A stretch of DNA of 64,000 bases from Enoplosus armatus (taxonomy: Eukaryota; Chordata; Actinopteri; Centrarchiformes; Enoplosidae): NCBI RefSeq assembly GCF_043641665.1, contig NC_092186.1:14502001-14566000 (forward strand). Direction: 5' to 3'. How positions within the stretch are numbered: position 1 is the first letter of the stretch; each line of letters opens with the position of its first letter. Positions 23,697-35,625 of the stretch are shown in pieces. Both the position numbers and the translations under genes were made by a program. Under the pieces are notes generated by a model. The model was given only the letters and a program-made list of their open reading frames with translations. It was not told where the DNA came from and made no database searches.

Positions 23697-24136
23697 AAGG
23701 AATAGTTTGAAATTATAGCTGAAATTTGCTTTCCTGCTTCATATTGATAGATGGTATTGATAATTATGAAGCTGGAGCCAGCAGCTAGTTAGCTTAGCTT
23801 AGCATAAAAGCTAGAAACAGGGGGAAACAGCTAGCCTGGCTCTGTCCAAGGCAATAAAATACACTTACCATTTTACAAGAGGTTATGAGGTGCAGTGACT
23901 TCTTGGAGTCTTAATGTCAAACGTGCACTAGTCTGGTACATAGCTCCCTGTAAAGCCACAAATTGCTGTCTTTACTCCTCACTTTTTGCACGGATTAAAC
24001 AAATGAGACTTTTCCACTCTTAGTGTTGAGCTAAGCTAACCAGTTGCTAGTTCCAGCTTCATATTGATCAATACCATCGACCAATATGAAGCAAGACAGC
24101 AAATGAGCGTATTTTCCCAAAATATCAAACTATTGG
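23697..24136. mobile_element. Fold-back MITE-like element (family D) with ~110-bp inverted termini
   Basis: The left terminus (AAGGAATAGTTTGA ... GAAGCTGGAGCCAGCAGCTAG) and the reverse complement of the right terminus (CCAATAGTTTGATATTTTGG ... GAAGCTGGAACTAGCAACTGG) match over roughly 110 bp. The interior carries AAACAGGGGGAAACAGCTAG and no ORF. Related copies are at 41492-41700 and 47640-47830. Confidence 0.75.
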
Positions 24137-24829
24137 TTCAGAGCTAATCGGGAGTGACTTTTAAAGAAAGCAGTCATTATTCAGATTCACAGATACTTAT
24201 GAACTAATCATTACCTAATGATTCACCATTCCATTCAGAGTTATTCAGGAACTACTCGACGATTCATTAATTATCAGGTTGTTCCTGATTCGTTCCCCTC
24301 TCGTTCCTTAGTAACTACTCACATTTTTGCGTTTTACCAACTATTGTAACATGTTTTTGACTAACAAACCTACAAACTCAGGACAGGATGACAGAGTTAC
24401 TCCTCAGATCCACTCAACAGAACTCAGATCAAGAGCCACAATCAAACGTGAGATGTTGATCTGCTTCAATCAGGGCGACCTGATCCCCGGATTTTTACCA
24501 CATCTGGTTTGTAATTGGCCGTGCTGCCGTAAGGATGATACAGACGGTTGAGCCGACTGTTGGAGGCTTTCTTCCATCCAGCCAGCTGGAGGAGGTTTAT
24601 GAGGAAATATCTGCCAGGAAACCCATCACAGCATGGCTGTTACAGCATTGTATCTACCTCCTGAGCCACACTGCCTTAGTTATTCTATATCATTCTTTCT
24701 TTTCCTCGTGGATTCATTGTTTGTTATGAATAGAAATATTGGCGGGCGTTTGCCAGATGCACAAGATTGAGGGAGGAAGGAGGAGGGGGGACATAATTGA
24801 AATTCTAGTGAACCTTCAGGAAGTAATCT

Positions 24830-25120
24830 GGACCACGGCGCACAGAAGAGCGGGAATGGTTTCCGTCTGCTTCTGTTTGGACTTGGACGCTGAGATTTGT
24901 GTGAAATGAGACTTTCTTGCCCACATGGCTCACACTCTTTCTCTTTCTCTCTCTGTGGATATCTCAGTACTGACCCGCAGCTTATCGATCTAGCTGCATA
25001 CACGATATCAGCATGGGGCGTTAACCTGATCTCTCCACACAAACACAAAACATCTGTGCTGCTGATTCTCATAAAGCCAACTGACCACCTGCATTCACGA
25101 TAGCAAAGAGGCTCTTTGGT
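24830..25120. promoter_or_regulatory. Candidate conserved non-coding element
   Basis: Repeat-free block with 'GCTTATCGATCTAGCTGCAT' and 'ACGATATCAGCATGGGGCGT'. A 167-codon open frame runs across it on minus, but it starts and ends without splice signals or protein-like composition, so I treat it as chance. Confidence 0.25.
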
Positions 25121-25199
25121 TTGAAGGAGCTCAAAATCTGCTGGCTTTGAAGCTACCAGGAAGCCCCTTCTCTCACTCAGCACAGATAACGCTCGGGCC

Positions 25200-27359
25200 T
25201 TAACCCAAACTCACATCCATCTGCTTGCTGCACACAGGAAATGAAGAAAACGTGATGAAATGAGTGAGGAAAGCAAAGAGTGTGAAGTTCAAACAGTAAA
25301 ACCAGAGCTGATCTGGTGTGTGCATGAAGTTTGTGCCAGCTGTGGACTGAATGATGAGTTATTTTCTATATAACGCCACAATATATCTGCAGTATATGAA
25401 CATTTTCTGAAGTGTTAATGCTATGACTGAACAGACAAAACTGAAAATGTTGCTTCTATTCAGGGATACAAGGATAAAAGTAACTGGTGCGTTTTGCTGA
25501 AATCAACTCAAAACCCCTCTGTCTTTTAAGTTAAGTTCCTTCTTTTTTTATTTTTGAAAACGTCACCACACATTAAGAAGTTGAGTTGTGATACGAAGAA
25601 CCCTCTGTACACTTTTAGGTTCAATGCAAGTATTCAATGATAATGACAAAGCTTTCAGTAACTAGACATTCATCAGGAGAAATGTTTCTTAATATTTCTA
25701 TTTCAAAACTTAATGACATCCAAAAGATCATACATGTGCTTTGTCATGTAGGTACATGTGGGAAATGCCGTCCACAACTGTAGTTCCCAAGGTTCAAATA
25801 CATAGGAAACTCCACAAATATTGTACAACACATCACAAAAACTAAAGGATAAATCAATACAGAAAGTAATCAGGAAATCAAATTAATTAAAAATACATGT
25901 AGAGGAATAAAGTGGAGGAAATAATACACAAACGTAAAGCTGTCATAAAGTGCAACCCTCAAACACATCAATAAACTCCATCTTTTCTTTCTGTCTTCTA
26001 TTTAAAGGGGTCATATTATGTTGTTAACCTCATTTTTAACATTGCATGTATCGCGGGGTGCATGAAGAACATTGGACTCTCACTGCGGTGAACTCTTTGT
26101 TTTAACATATTGATGCCATTATGTTACAGAAGTGAATTGGCACGCCTTCAGACAACACGGCCATGAAATGAAGAGCCAGACCAGTCGGAGCAGTGAGGAA
26201 GCGTTTGGAGATTATTTTTTTCAATTTTGGTTTCCCAAAAGATGAAAGCACTGGACAACAGTGGGAGAACTGCTTTCTCAACCAAGACTAATTTATTATT
26301 ATCAATTTAACAGTTGCAACCTTTCAACCTAAATGTAACTATACATTGCTGAAATGTTTATCTGTAATAAATGAATTGTGATGCATTTTAATTCGTTTTT
26401 TTTTTTTTTGCTTTAAAATTGTCTCATAAGCCCACATTTTTATTTTCTACTATCTTTATAAAGACGGCCGTGCAGTCCTTCAGTTTTAATTCAAATATTT
26501 AAAATCTACTGACATCACAAACAACTATAATCGCACATTAACATTCTTCCTCTACTAGATTATTACTACACAATATGTCATGATAGGAGCTACTATGTAA
26601 TCTCATCCAAATCATAATGTGTGATGATAATCATCTTGCCTTTGGGAAAGCTGTGAGCTGTGTTTTAAAGTACAATGCAGGGCGATGGTGATGCTCCTCT
26701 CTCCTTATGGCTGAATCCCAGATGAGGATGTGTTGAGGACCTGACAGGAGCCGATTCATCATCCCTCACAGGTCATCCATCACCAGCAGCAGGCAGAGGC
26801 TGGGTGACAGCCCAGGAGCGTATGGGGAGCACTCTGCTCCAAGTGCCCCACTGGGTGCTCAGCCCAACATGTGCTCCAGAGAGCTTCCTCTAGTGCAGTG
26901 CAGTGATTAGTTCAGCCTGGGCAATGTCCACGTGTTGAAGTGATAGATTAAGAAAAACAGAAAATAGGCAGGGGTTACAGGATATCTATTAATGTCATCA
27001 CACCAGCACAAAGTCTGAATCCAGAGTGAGAGAAATGAATCATACAGTTAGGTTTTATATGATTCGGTTTCAGTTTGTGCTTTGATTGTCTAACTTTACA
27101 AACTTTTGATCTCACAAGATGAGAAGAAAATATGTTTGAAGTGTTGGAAAAGGCCTCAGGTGAGGAGCAAGAGTTCTGGTTTATGTTTCAGTGGCAGGAA
27201 GCAGCTTGCTTTGCAAATATATCAGGCCACCACTGGAATTCAATTAAGTATTAGTATTAGTCACATGGTCTTCCTCTGATATTATTCATCATCATATTTT
27301 TTGCCTATTAAATATTCAATAATGTTTTCCAGTCGTGGATTTCTTCTTAGAAGCTACGC
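25200..27359. other. Intergenic sequence without recognised gene
   Basis: Mostly AT-rich. A more GC-balanced patch at 26660-26930 contains 'AGCAGCAGGCAGAGGCTGGG' and may be conserved, but no exon could be supported on either strand. Confidence 0.4.
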
Positions 27360-27690
27360 TCTCAAAGAGTCTACAGCCATGCAAGCAGCTCAGTGAGGCT
27401 CTAGTTAAGCACAGTGGTGCTTTGAGCTAAATGCTAATGTCATAATGACAATGTTAACAAGCTGATGTTTAGCAGGTATAATGTTTACCCGGTTCACCAT
27501 CTGAGTTTGGCATGTTAGCATGCCACTGATGGGAATGCCATTAGTTTAGCAGGTATTTGGTCATAAGCCAAAGTATTGGAAGAATTTTGACCTGAAGATG
27601 GTGCAAAATTTCATGGCAATCCATCAAATACTGGTTGAGTATTTCAGACCAAAGTGGTGGACCGACTGACTGACAGATTCATGCTGCTGC
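27360..27690 (+). repeat. Dispersed repeat, family A, second copy
   Basis: 'GTGCTTTGAGCTAAATGCTA', 'GCTGATGTTTAGCAGGTATA', 'TTTGGTCATAAGCCAAAGTA' and 'TTTCATGGCAATCCATC' occur in the same order as in the 780-1040 copy and extend beyond it. Confidence 0.7.
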
Positions 27691-29440
27691 CATGGCTAAA
27701 AAAGTCTGGTAATGAATACAAGTACACAAGCCCTTTACGTTTTTAGGAGCAGTATCTGTGTAACATGTATATGTACATGTATACATCTGTGCATGTGTTT
27801 TACATCTTGTTTGTGTATATATATACTGTATGTGTGTGTCCCTGTCGTCCTGCCCTGCCACCTGTCTGGCCGGCTGCTGCGTCCCTTCCTTTGATACAGC
27901 ACGGTGGTGTGTCATCCAGATGTGGAGGCAGAGGAGCGAAGAGTTCAGTTAGTCCCTGAGGATTTTCCCACTGAGCCCCTTGCACAGGCAGGGCCGCTGG
28001 GAAGAGCCATACAGCCGACATGTGTGTGTCTTTTCTTGCCTGCCACTCCTCATCCTCTCCACCATTGTCGTACGACTCTCTGTTTTTTAACTCCACTTCA
28101 ACTTTCTAGCTACTCCTTCATCTTACCAGCTGCTTCTTTCCTTCTTCTCTTCCGTCCTTCTTCGTCTCCCTTTGGCCTTTGTCCTCTTTAATTCCCAACT
28201 GCAACATCCTCAGTGGGATGTAGTTATCACATAAAGATCTACTGTACTGGATTAAGGGCATTAAAACCTCTGGGATTCTCTCCTGTGGTTAATTTGCTTC
28301 ACCTCACTGTCTCTGTGTGTGTTTCTTTGTTTGTGTCCTGATTTGAAGTTTAATTTTATATTTTTATGCCCCTTTTTCAATCGCTACTTTTTACTGTTGT
28401 AGCAGGAAAAGCTCAGGTTTAATTAATAACATTCATATTGCCCAGGGCCCTGGTATTGTGCATGCTGGCTCACTGTCATGACTCACTGAGTCACTAAAAT
28501 GTAACTGAGCCATTGTTTGTGTTATTAGTTTCACCTGTGATTCTCCTGCTATGAAAAATCAAAATGTCTGTTGTGGAAAAAAGCCGATTGAATGAAGAAA
28601 ATGGTCTCATAAAATAATTTAAAAGAGGGTGTGTAATCCATCACATTAGACGGAGTGAAGTGAGTGCATTGAAAAGGAACACATGTGGCTGTGCAGTTTG
28701 TCATAAGCCGAGCTACAGACGACCTTCTGCTTGAGAAGTATGGGAAAGAGAAGAGTGAGAACTCTAACAGAGCGCCCTCCAGGCAGCATGCATCACACAC
28801 AATCCCTCTCTTTAACAGCTTACAGCAAGAAGTCCATGAGCTTTAGGGAACATATGTGTCTATTTTGACTCCAAAAAGTCGTTTAGCATGCCTGTGTGAG
28901 TGTGCATATGTGTGTGTTGACTTGTTTTTGAGTTGCTTTTTCTCACTATGTCTGGCTAACAATTGAGGGCAGCTGCAGGGAGGGTGCTTGAACTGAAGGG
29001 TCACTGACGTTACTGATACAACGAAAAGGTGCAGTGCTGTACAAACTGGACCTACTGTACAACATAACGCTATAGCTATATGATCTTCAAGCTCTGTCTC
29101 TGCCAGGCTTGAAGTGCCCTTGAGCAGCAAACTGAATCAAGCATTCGCCTCTGCTGGATGAAAAAATATATCTTTAAGGCTGTACAACCGCACTCACACG
29201 GAGGCTGAGACGCAGATGTAGAGATGAGCGCATGAATTACAAAGAATTGGGTGTGATCTAAATTTTGTTGTTGCTAAACATCCGAAAACTCTCTTTCATC
29301 AGTTTATGTTTTTTCATGTGCGGCCATGCTGCTGCGCTGTGTGAAGAGGCGAGCTCTGGTTCGGTCTGGAAACAGGATGTGGGCAGGAGAACTGGGCATC
29401 TGCCACATGCCATGGAGCCTCTAGAGCTCATTTGCATAGG
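27690..29440. other. Intergenic sequence, nothing firm
   Basis: A GC-richer repeat-free patch at 27840-28030 (with TGTCTGGCCGGCTGCTGCG) stands out from AT-rich flanks. No ORF with recognisable similarity. Confidence 0.35.
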
Positions 29441-29441
29441 T

Positions 29442-29442
<1 letters not shown>

Positions 29443-29475
<33 letters not shown>
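29443..29475. repeat. (GT)n microsatellite
   Basis: About 16 GT units. Confidence 0.95.
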
Positions 29476-29477
<2 letters not shown>

Positions 29478-29622
29478 TACAAGTGTTTGGTTTGTAGCTG
29501 GGTGTCCAATGAAATCCTTGTGTCTGTATGTGTGTCTGCATGGTTGTCTATTGTCAGTCTGTGCGTGCGTATACTTGCAAATGTTGGGTTCATGTCCCCT
29601 GTTTAGTGAAATGCTTGTATAT

Positions 29623-29623
<1 letters not shown>

Positions 29624-29654
<31 letters not shown>
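29624..29654. repeat. (GT)n microsatellite
   Basis: About 15 GT units, 150 bp after the preceding GT tract and in the same orientation. Confidence 0.95.
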
Positions 29655-29655
<1 letters not shown>

Positions 29656-29899
29656 TGTGTTTGTTCCCTCCCCCATTTCTTGCGTAGGCTTCTTTTCCCG
29701 GCACAGCACCATGCATGGCATCCCCGCTGGCACTGTCTTCAGCCCACCCTGGAAAAGTCAAAGACAGCCAGCCAGGCTGTCTGTCTCTGTCTGTCTGTCA
29801 TCGGCCTCACCTCTCGATCTTTCCGCTCTGGCAGTGTGTGGTTCAATATCAAAACATGAAGATGGTCAGGACAGGCGCTAGATGCAAAAAAAATATTTA

Positions 29900-30870
29900 C
29901 CTTAACAAGTGAATAAATCTTGCTGTATTGCTAGCGTCATATTTATTTTAACAAAAACAACTGTTTAGCAGTGCCTCTAAAATAAATACTTGATTACAGA
30001 ACTGTAATTTGACTTGAGACTTGGTTTGACACGACTTAAGACTTGGCCCTGTCCCAAAAGACATAACAACAGCTCTGCTTCAATGTCATTCCAACAATTT
30101 TCCTAAAGCAAAATTACCTTTAAAAAGGCAGAACCCTCCTCCAGTATAAGGATGATGACGCCACTTAATTCAAGTCACACTGGAAACAAGAAAATTAAAT
30201 TGTTTGGCACAATGTCTCTTGTGTCCTGATATACAGAAGTATTGTATTGTATATAGAAGTATCATCGCATGCAGTGAAATCCCTCTGCTCTGTGTTTTGT
30301 TGAATGTTTAGTTTTAGTCACTGAAAATGAGGGTATGATCCCAGTCGGTCACCCTGTCTCTCTGCTTTATTCTGGCTCAGTCTGCTGGAAAGTCTGAATG
30401 CTTCAGGCTAGTTTAAACAAACAAATAAGCCCAGAGGGAAAATATGAGAAACTCAGGCAAACATCAGCACCTTGGCCTGAGCAACGAGCACCAATCGCTG
30501 CCTTGAAAGATGGCTTGTTTTGTGTTGAGATGGCATTGCCTATATGATCCATGATTAATGTTGTCGTGCCACGTCTGTTTTCTTCCTGTGAAGCTTTTCT
30601 CTCATAAGTGCTGATTAATTTTCTCAGTTTGCAGTCAGGTTTTATTTGCTCGGGGTTTGAGATATCCACCTCTGAGATTCCTGCATCCACACAAATACAA
30701 TGCATTTTTATTTGTGGTGCTCAAAACACTGAGAATTACATTTACATCTCTTTTCAGCAATAGTGTTCCCTTTGCTCTGGATATTTGCAGAACGAACTGA
30801 CAGTTTTCATAGTGACCATTTCTTTCAGCGTGGCTCCTGATCTCTGAATCACTGCCCAACAGATTTGTTC
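29900..30870. other. Intergenic sequence without recognised content
   Basis: AT-rich, with no recognised repeat, ORF or splice pattern. Confidence 0.4.
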
Positions 30871-30873
30871 AGC

Positions 30874-31062
30874 AATTTAAATAGTTCAGATGTTTTTAAA
30901 TAATTCTGATGTTTTAAGTCGTTCAGGTGTTTTTAAATAGTTCTGGTGTTTTTAAGTCGTTCAGGTGTTTTTAAATAGTTCTGGTGTTTTTAAGTCGTTC
31001 AGGTGTTTTTAAATAGTTCTGGTGTTTTTAAGTCGTTCAGGTGTTTTTAAATAGTTCTGGTG
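30874..31062. repeat. 19-bp minisatellite with 38-bp higher-order unit
   Basis: About ten head-to-tail 19-bp units alternate between two types: GTTTTTAAATAGTTCTGGT and GTTTTTAAGTCGTTCAGGT. The alternating pair makes a 38-bp higher-order repeat of about four near-identical copies, with two to three decayed 19-bp units at the left edge (near 30874-30928). Confidence 0.95.
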
Positions 31063-31544
31063 TTGCACATTGAAGCCTGTTTCCCTGGTTGGAAAAACAA
31101 CTGAGCCAATAAGAGATTTGTTGGCAGGATTAAGAATCTGACAGAAATACAATAATAAGAAATATCTTACTCTTAAACTGGCATATTTCTTCATTTCACA
31201 TTAAAAGTTTAGTTAGCTGCTCTTAGCAAACACCACAGAGGCTTCCATGTCCTCTGAAAATGAAATTCAGTGGGATAAATATGTCACTTAATTGTTTAGA
31301 GAAAAATAACAACCCTCAACATAAAGAAAAAAGAAAATAAACATCTTGTCAGACAGATTAGTGAAATGAAATGGCAATTCAGTCTGATCAAACTACATTT
31401 TTGGTATAACATAATTTCAGTGAAAACTGTTCACAGTGAGATGTGTGGGCCATCCAAGCTGTCCAGGATTTTGTTTCTGGAAAGATGCTTTTGAATTGTT
31501 AAATGTAATTGTGTGGAAAACAAGCCCAACCTCAATCATCACCC

Positions 31545-32030
31545 ATGAAGTTGTCACAGAGAAGTTTTCAGCAAACAGTTGCTTATTTACACATCCAGCA
31601 GGCAGGGAGCAACATTAACATTCATTAGGAGTTGTGATCGTGTCCACCACATGAATATAAGTTCAATAATCACTTTCCTTTTAGCTCTGCTTTTGGTCTC
31701 CACCAACTCCTGAGAAAATGATCTGGCTCTTTAGCTGCTAAATGCTCCACTATGTTCACCAGCTAGTTGCTAACTTTGCCTGTCTGCTTGCTAACTTTGC
31801 CTGGACAGGTAGCGTACGGTGGGTTTTTAGAGCTTTTTTTTTGCTAAAAACAGCTGCCTGCTGCTGCTGGAAATGGGATTGATGAGAGCAGTGAGAGTGA
31901 ACCAACACAGTTAAGACTGTAAAACAAAAACAATGAGCTGAAAGACGCTGAAACACTGACAGTAACTGCACATTGTCATTTGATCCATTGTTACTGTAAT
32001 ATAAAAAATATGAATTAATGCAGCTCTAAA
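31545..32030. repeat. Dispersed repeat, family C, second copy
   Basis: 'AGCAAACAGTTGCTTATTTA', 'CACATCCAGCAGGCAGGGAG', 'CAACATTAACATTCATTAGG' and 'TTTTAGCTCTGCTTTTGGTC' parallel the 22115-22520 copy. It then runs into TTAGCTGCTAAATGCTCC and a GCTGCTGCTGG segment. Confidence 0.65.
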
Positions 32031-33130
32031 CACCAAATTCCATTCATCCCATTGCATTGAGCAGAAATCTCAGACGGATATCTTAAAACCTGTGCAAATT
32101 AAACCTACACTATCTGCATGGCTAGGTCCCTTTACAGGTAAGTGAGAAAATGCTGTATGTGTTTTTGTGATGTGGGGTGCCTGTCACACCCAGGCCATTT
32201 GTTCTGGAGAGACTCCATGCATCAGTAGCCTCGATTCTCTGCTGTTAGCTCAGAAACGTAGAAAACCCAGCCTGTAAAAAGACACCAATGTCTAATTTTG
32301 TGCAGTGCAATGATAGATCGCACTGATAAAGTAGCTGTGAGTTATGAGACGGACAGACGGCTCCAAGAACATTGCAGGGGCTGCAGTTCTCGTCCCCTAA
32401 ACTGCTTTTGTAAGATATTATCTAACTTCAAAGAGAATACAAGAGTTTAATGAATGAATGTTATTTCTGGACATGTAATACTCTTTGAAATACAGTCTAA
32501 TCTTAGCTGCTGCCCTCTAATCATCTTAGATTTACAGCAGGGAGCAGTTGGAGCCACTGGCGGCCATGTCTCTACCTCGGAGGGACATCATTAGGACGTC
32601 CCTGCTGCTGCAAGTGTGTTTTTTAACTTGTTGTTCACATAATCTGCTGCGCATTAATGACATTAACATCTACTTTTTGACATAGTGGTGTCATTTCACC
32701 CAGGCTGACTTTTTGAACAGCTTGTATGAGGGTTCAGCATAGTTTTTACAGACACTTCAGCAGGACTGCTTTGGACTCACTGTTGTGGGGATAAAATCCG
32801 TGACTTTGTACTTACTCTCTCCGCTGGGCCTCCTGTCACTCTCCAGTGTCAGACTTAAAAGGCCAAGTCCAAAACTGCTGCATCGTGCCTGCTGAAGAAA
32901 CACTGTCACCCCTCCACTGGCTTTGTTGACAGAGTGATTTACTGGGTTGAACATATTGATGTCTGTGCTTTTGAGACTTGAGTGGATGTGACTTGTAACT
33001 TCCTAACATTGATTTTTATATATTTCTGTGCTTTTAACCTTGCTGTAAGATACATATGACTGCTTATTTTTGGTTTCATAAAATTGACTTTGGCTTACAT
33101 TTGACTATTTGCTAAAACACTAAAACACCT
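32030..33130. other. Intergenic sequence without recognised content
   Basis: No recognised repeat or coding exon. Short ORFs only. Confidence 0.4.
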
Positions 33131-33134
33131 CCCA

Positions 33135-33490
33135 TGAACACAGATTGTCCAATCAAAGCTTAGCAACTGTAACTAGGTGCGGCAGACCTGACAAGCTTTG
33201 GATTTCTCCACAGGTGTGCATGAAGCTGTAGGCACAGCGATATACAGTATTTGGTTTGTGTGTTTTTTAGGCTTTCCAAAACCAAAAACACAAGAGCAAA
33301 AGTATAAAGAATTAATTAATCTGTGTGTTTATCTGCTGTAACATAAACTGAAATCATTAGCGTGTCTGGCTAACTAGCTTACAGTAGTAATCAAGCGTTA
33401 CCTCCGAGGCCAAAGACCTCATCATTGACTAACCACATTAGTCTGTGAGGTCACAGGTTACATTAAATTAAAAAGTCCCATTCAAGATCA
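33135..33490. repeat. Dispersed repeat (family E), copy 1
   Basis: 'CCAAAACCAAAAACACAAGAGC', 'TCTGGCTAACTAGC' and 'ACATTAGTCTGTGAGG' occur in the same order as 'AAAACCAAAAACACAAGAGC', 'TCTGGCTAACTAGC' and 'ACATTAGTCTGTAGAG' at 44170-44520, with diverged sequence between. No ORF. Confidence 0.7.
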
Positions 33491-34654
33491 GCACATCCAG
33501 TGTAGAAGCAGATCCTGGATGCTACTATATCAGAGTGTAGGCTAACGTTAGCAGCTCTGTCCTGAGCTTACAAGTTTACAATCCAGCAACCCCACTCAGT
33601 GTTACAGAGATTGTGTTATGTTTGCCAAACACATTAGTTCTCACTCAATAAGCCTTTTCTCTGGTTACTTTTTCATTTTAAAAATGAAAGCATACTGTTT
33701 GAAAATACGCACAACATGTAGACCTATGTTACGCATCGAAACAGGGTTATGTTAGAGCATAAAAATAGTCTGATCTTACGTATTTCTAGCTTGTTCTACA
33801 CAGCAATACAAGAAAACAATCTTTATTTTCAGGTCTTCTACATGGATCTTCAACTGATGAGGATGCTGAATATTTGCTCAGGGCCTGTTAGCTTTAGCCT
33901 CAGTGTTTTAACATGATATCATGTGTGTAGCACATAAAGCACATTTATGACCCCTTTTACAGAGTTCTCGTTTTATGAGTCAGGGTGAAACAGTACGAAG
34001 TCAGCCAGAGATGACGTTTTCAACCAACTCATGGAGGCATCCGTAGCTTAATTAATGATTAATTAAGTCATTTCACCAGACAAAACTGACGTTCACTGGC
34101 CAGAAATGAGAAGCCTGCTTTTGTCTGCCTCTGTCTTACATCAGGGATCCACTGTTTCAAAAATAACTGAGAATTTCGAATCTGCCACCGTTGTTATTGT
34201 AAACTGCATATCTGCCGAGCAAGAACAGAAGACTTGACAGGTGTAGCAAAAGCAATGAAGGAAGGCCAATTTCTATCATGATATATTGTGATAATATGCT
34301 TCTGGGTATGTTATTATGGTCATCAACTAAATGGTTAAATGTGTTTTCTGCACATTGTTGTTTCATTGATTCCAAGTACATATCTCCTGCAGGGGCACAG
34401 TAGACCATTAGTCCTGTAATGGCGGGTAAACATTTGAGACAATCACAAGGCAAACACAGAAATACAATCGATGCCTCTCAGCCTCCAGTAATATGATCCT
34501 GCACCTGGACTCCTTCAAAGTACCTCAGCACCTCCGTGAAAGAGCAAAAACAGAGACAGTGTCCCTTTAAGGGATAACTCACAGAGGAAGAAGAAAAGCT
34601 GCAAAGAAGGAAGGTGTGTATGTGTACGTGTACATGTCAAACTGATAGACACAT

Positions 34655-34731
34655 GGGAGAGAGACAGAGAAAGAGAGAGAGAGAAGGGGGAAAGAGAGAT
34701 AAGGAGAAAGAGAGACAAAGACAGAGAGACA
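34655..34731. repeat. (GA)n-rich tract
   Basis: About 77 bp of GAGAGA with occasional C and G runs. Confidence 0.9.
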
Positions 34732-34841
34732 CAACATTGCATTAGGCACTAAGAGCCATTCCTCGCTCGCTAAAGGCTAATGCAATTGCCACAATAAGAG
34801 TGTCTCAGCGGAGGCTGTAAAAAAAACTAGAGAGGGGAATG

Positions 34842-34927
34842 AAAGAGGAGAGGAAGGGAGGGAGGGAGGGAAGGAGGGAAGAAAGGAGGGAGGGATAGAG
34901 AGGAGGGAGGAGGGAGGGAAGAAGGAG
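34842..34927. repeat. (GGGA)n purine tract
   Basis: About 85 bp of GGGAGGGA/GGAAGG repeats on the plus strand, essentially free of pyrimidines apart from one T. Confidence 0.9.
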
Positions 34928-34929
34928 AA

Positions 34930-35625
34930 CTGGCAGCTCTGCCTCTAGACTCTCATATGGACAGTGGATCTCTTGGGACAACTGGTTGAAAGTCTCTCTC
35001 TGTCTCTACTGTTAGTCCTGGCTGTGTGTGAGTGGCTGAGTGGGCTGTTGCTCTGCTGTGTCTCCAGAGTGATTTATCAGGTTTGCAGGGAGGAGACAGA
35101 GGGGGAGAGGGGGGGAGACAACTCTGGTAGCAGGGCAGGCGCAGTTACCAGCCTGCTGGCTGGGTGTGTTAACTCCACATCTGACCTCTATGGGAACAGA
35201 GCAGCCTCCGCTCCTCTCCTCCCCTCCTGGCAGACTGTGGGAACAAGGGGGACAGATCTTCATTTTTACCCCCCTCTCTCCTTCTTGCTGGGCTGTCGAG
35301 CTCTGGGAAGCGGCCCTGTACTGAGCAGGACATGACAAGACAGGACAGTTTTGGCAGACCTCGGCGGGAGACCTGGGCTCTGAGGATTGCACTGCAGACT
35401 GATTCTTGGATCTGAAATGGCACAGTTGGCAAAGTCACGCTGTCAGTCGGGCAGCCATGCAGTTGTGTCGTCAGTCATTAGCCGGTCAGATGGTTAGTTA
35501 GTCAGCCAGTAAATTGGTCAGTGGGGTCCTCCCTACGGGGTCAACTCTTCCACTTGTGCATATCCTCGTCTGAACTCTGAGGTGACTCAGACTTCCCGAG
35601 TAGCAAAAACGGACCTGTGGGCATG
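34930..35625 (+). other. Candidate promoter/first exon, tentative
   Basis: A 700-bp repeat-free block of higher GC follows two purine tracts and ends at GGGCATG then GTGAGTGG, a consensus splice donor (GT at 35626). It looks like a 5' exon whose last codon is ATG. An open frame at 34964-35335 has a hydrophobic start (LLLVLAVCEWLSGLLLC) but no ATG. No protein family recognised. Confidence 0.25.

Noticed and set aside
24680..25183. 167-codon open frame on minus
   Set aside because: No splice signals, no domain or hydrophobic pattern that I recognise, and it overlaps repeat-free DNA better read as non-coding. Length alone is not convincing at this window size.
29265..29881. Overlapping open frames rich in Cys and Val
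   Set aside because: They are translations of GT microsatellites (alternating CVCV), not proteins. The same applies around 19391-19711, 37122-37331 and 58799-59044.
30874..31062. CRISPR-like array
   Set aside because: Units are contiguous without spacers, only 19 bp, and the genome is eukaryotic. It is a minisatellite.
34964..35335. 123-codon open frame with a transmembrane-like start
   Set aside because: The frame starts at GTG, an in-frame TAG lies just upstream, and there is no ATG. The hydrophobic run comes from CTCTCT/CTGTTG low complexity. Kept only as part of a tentative first exon.
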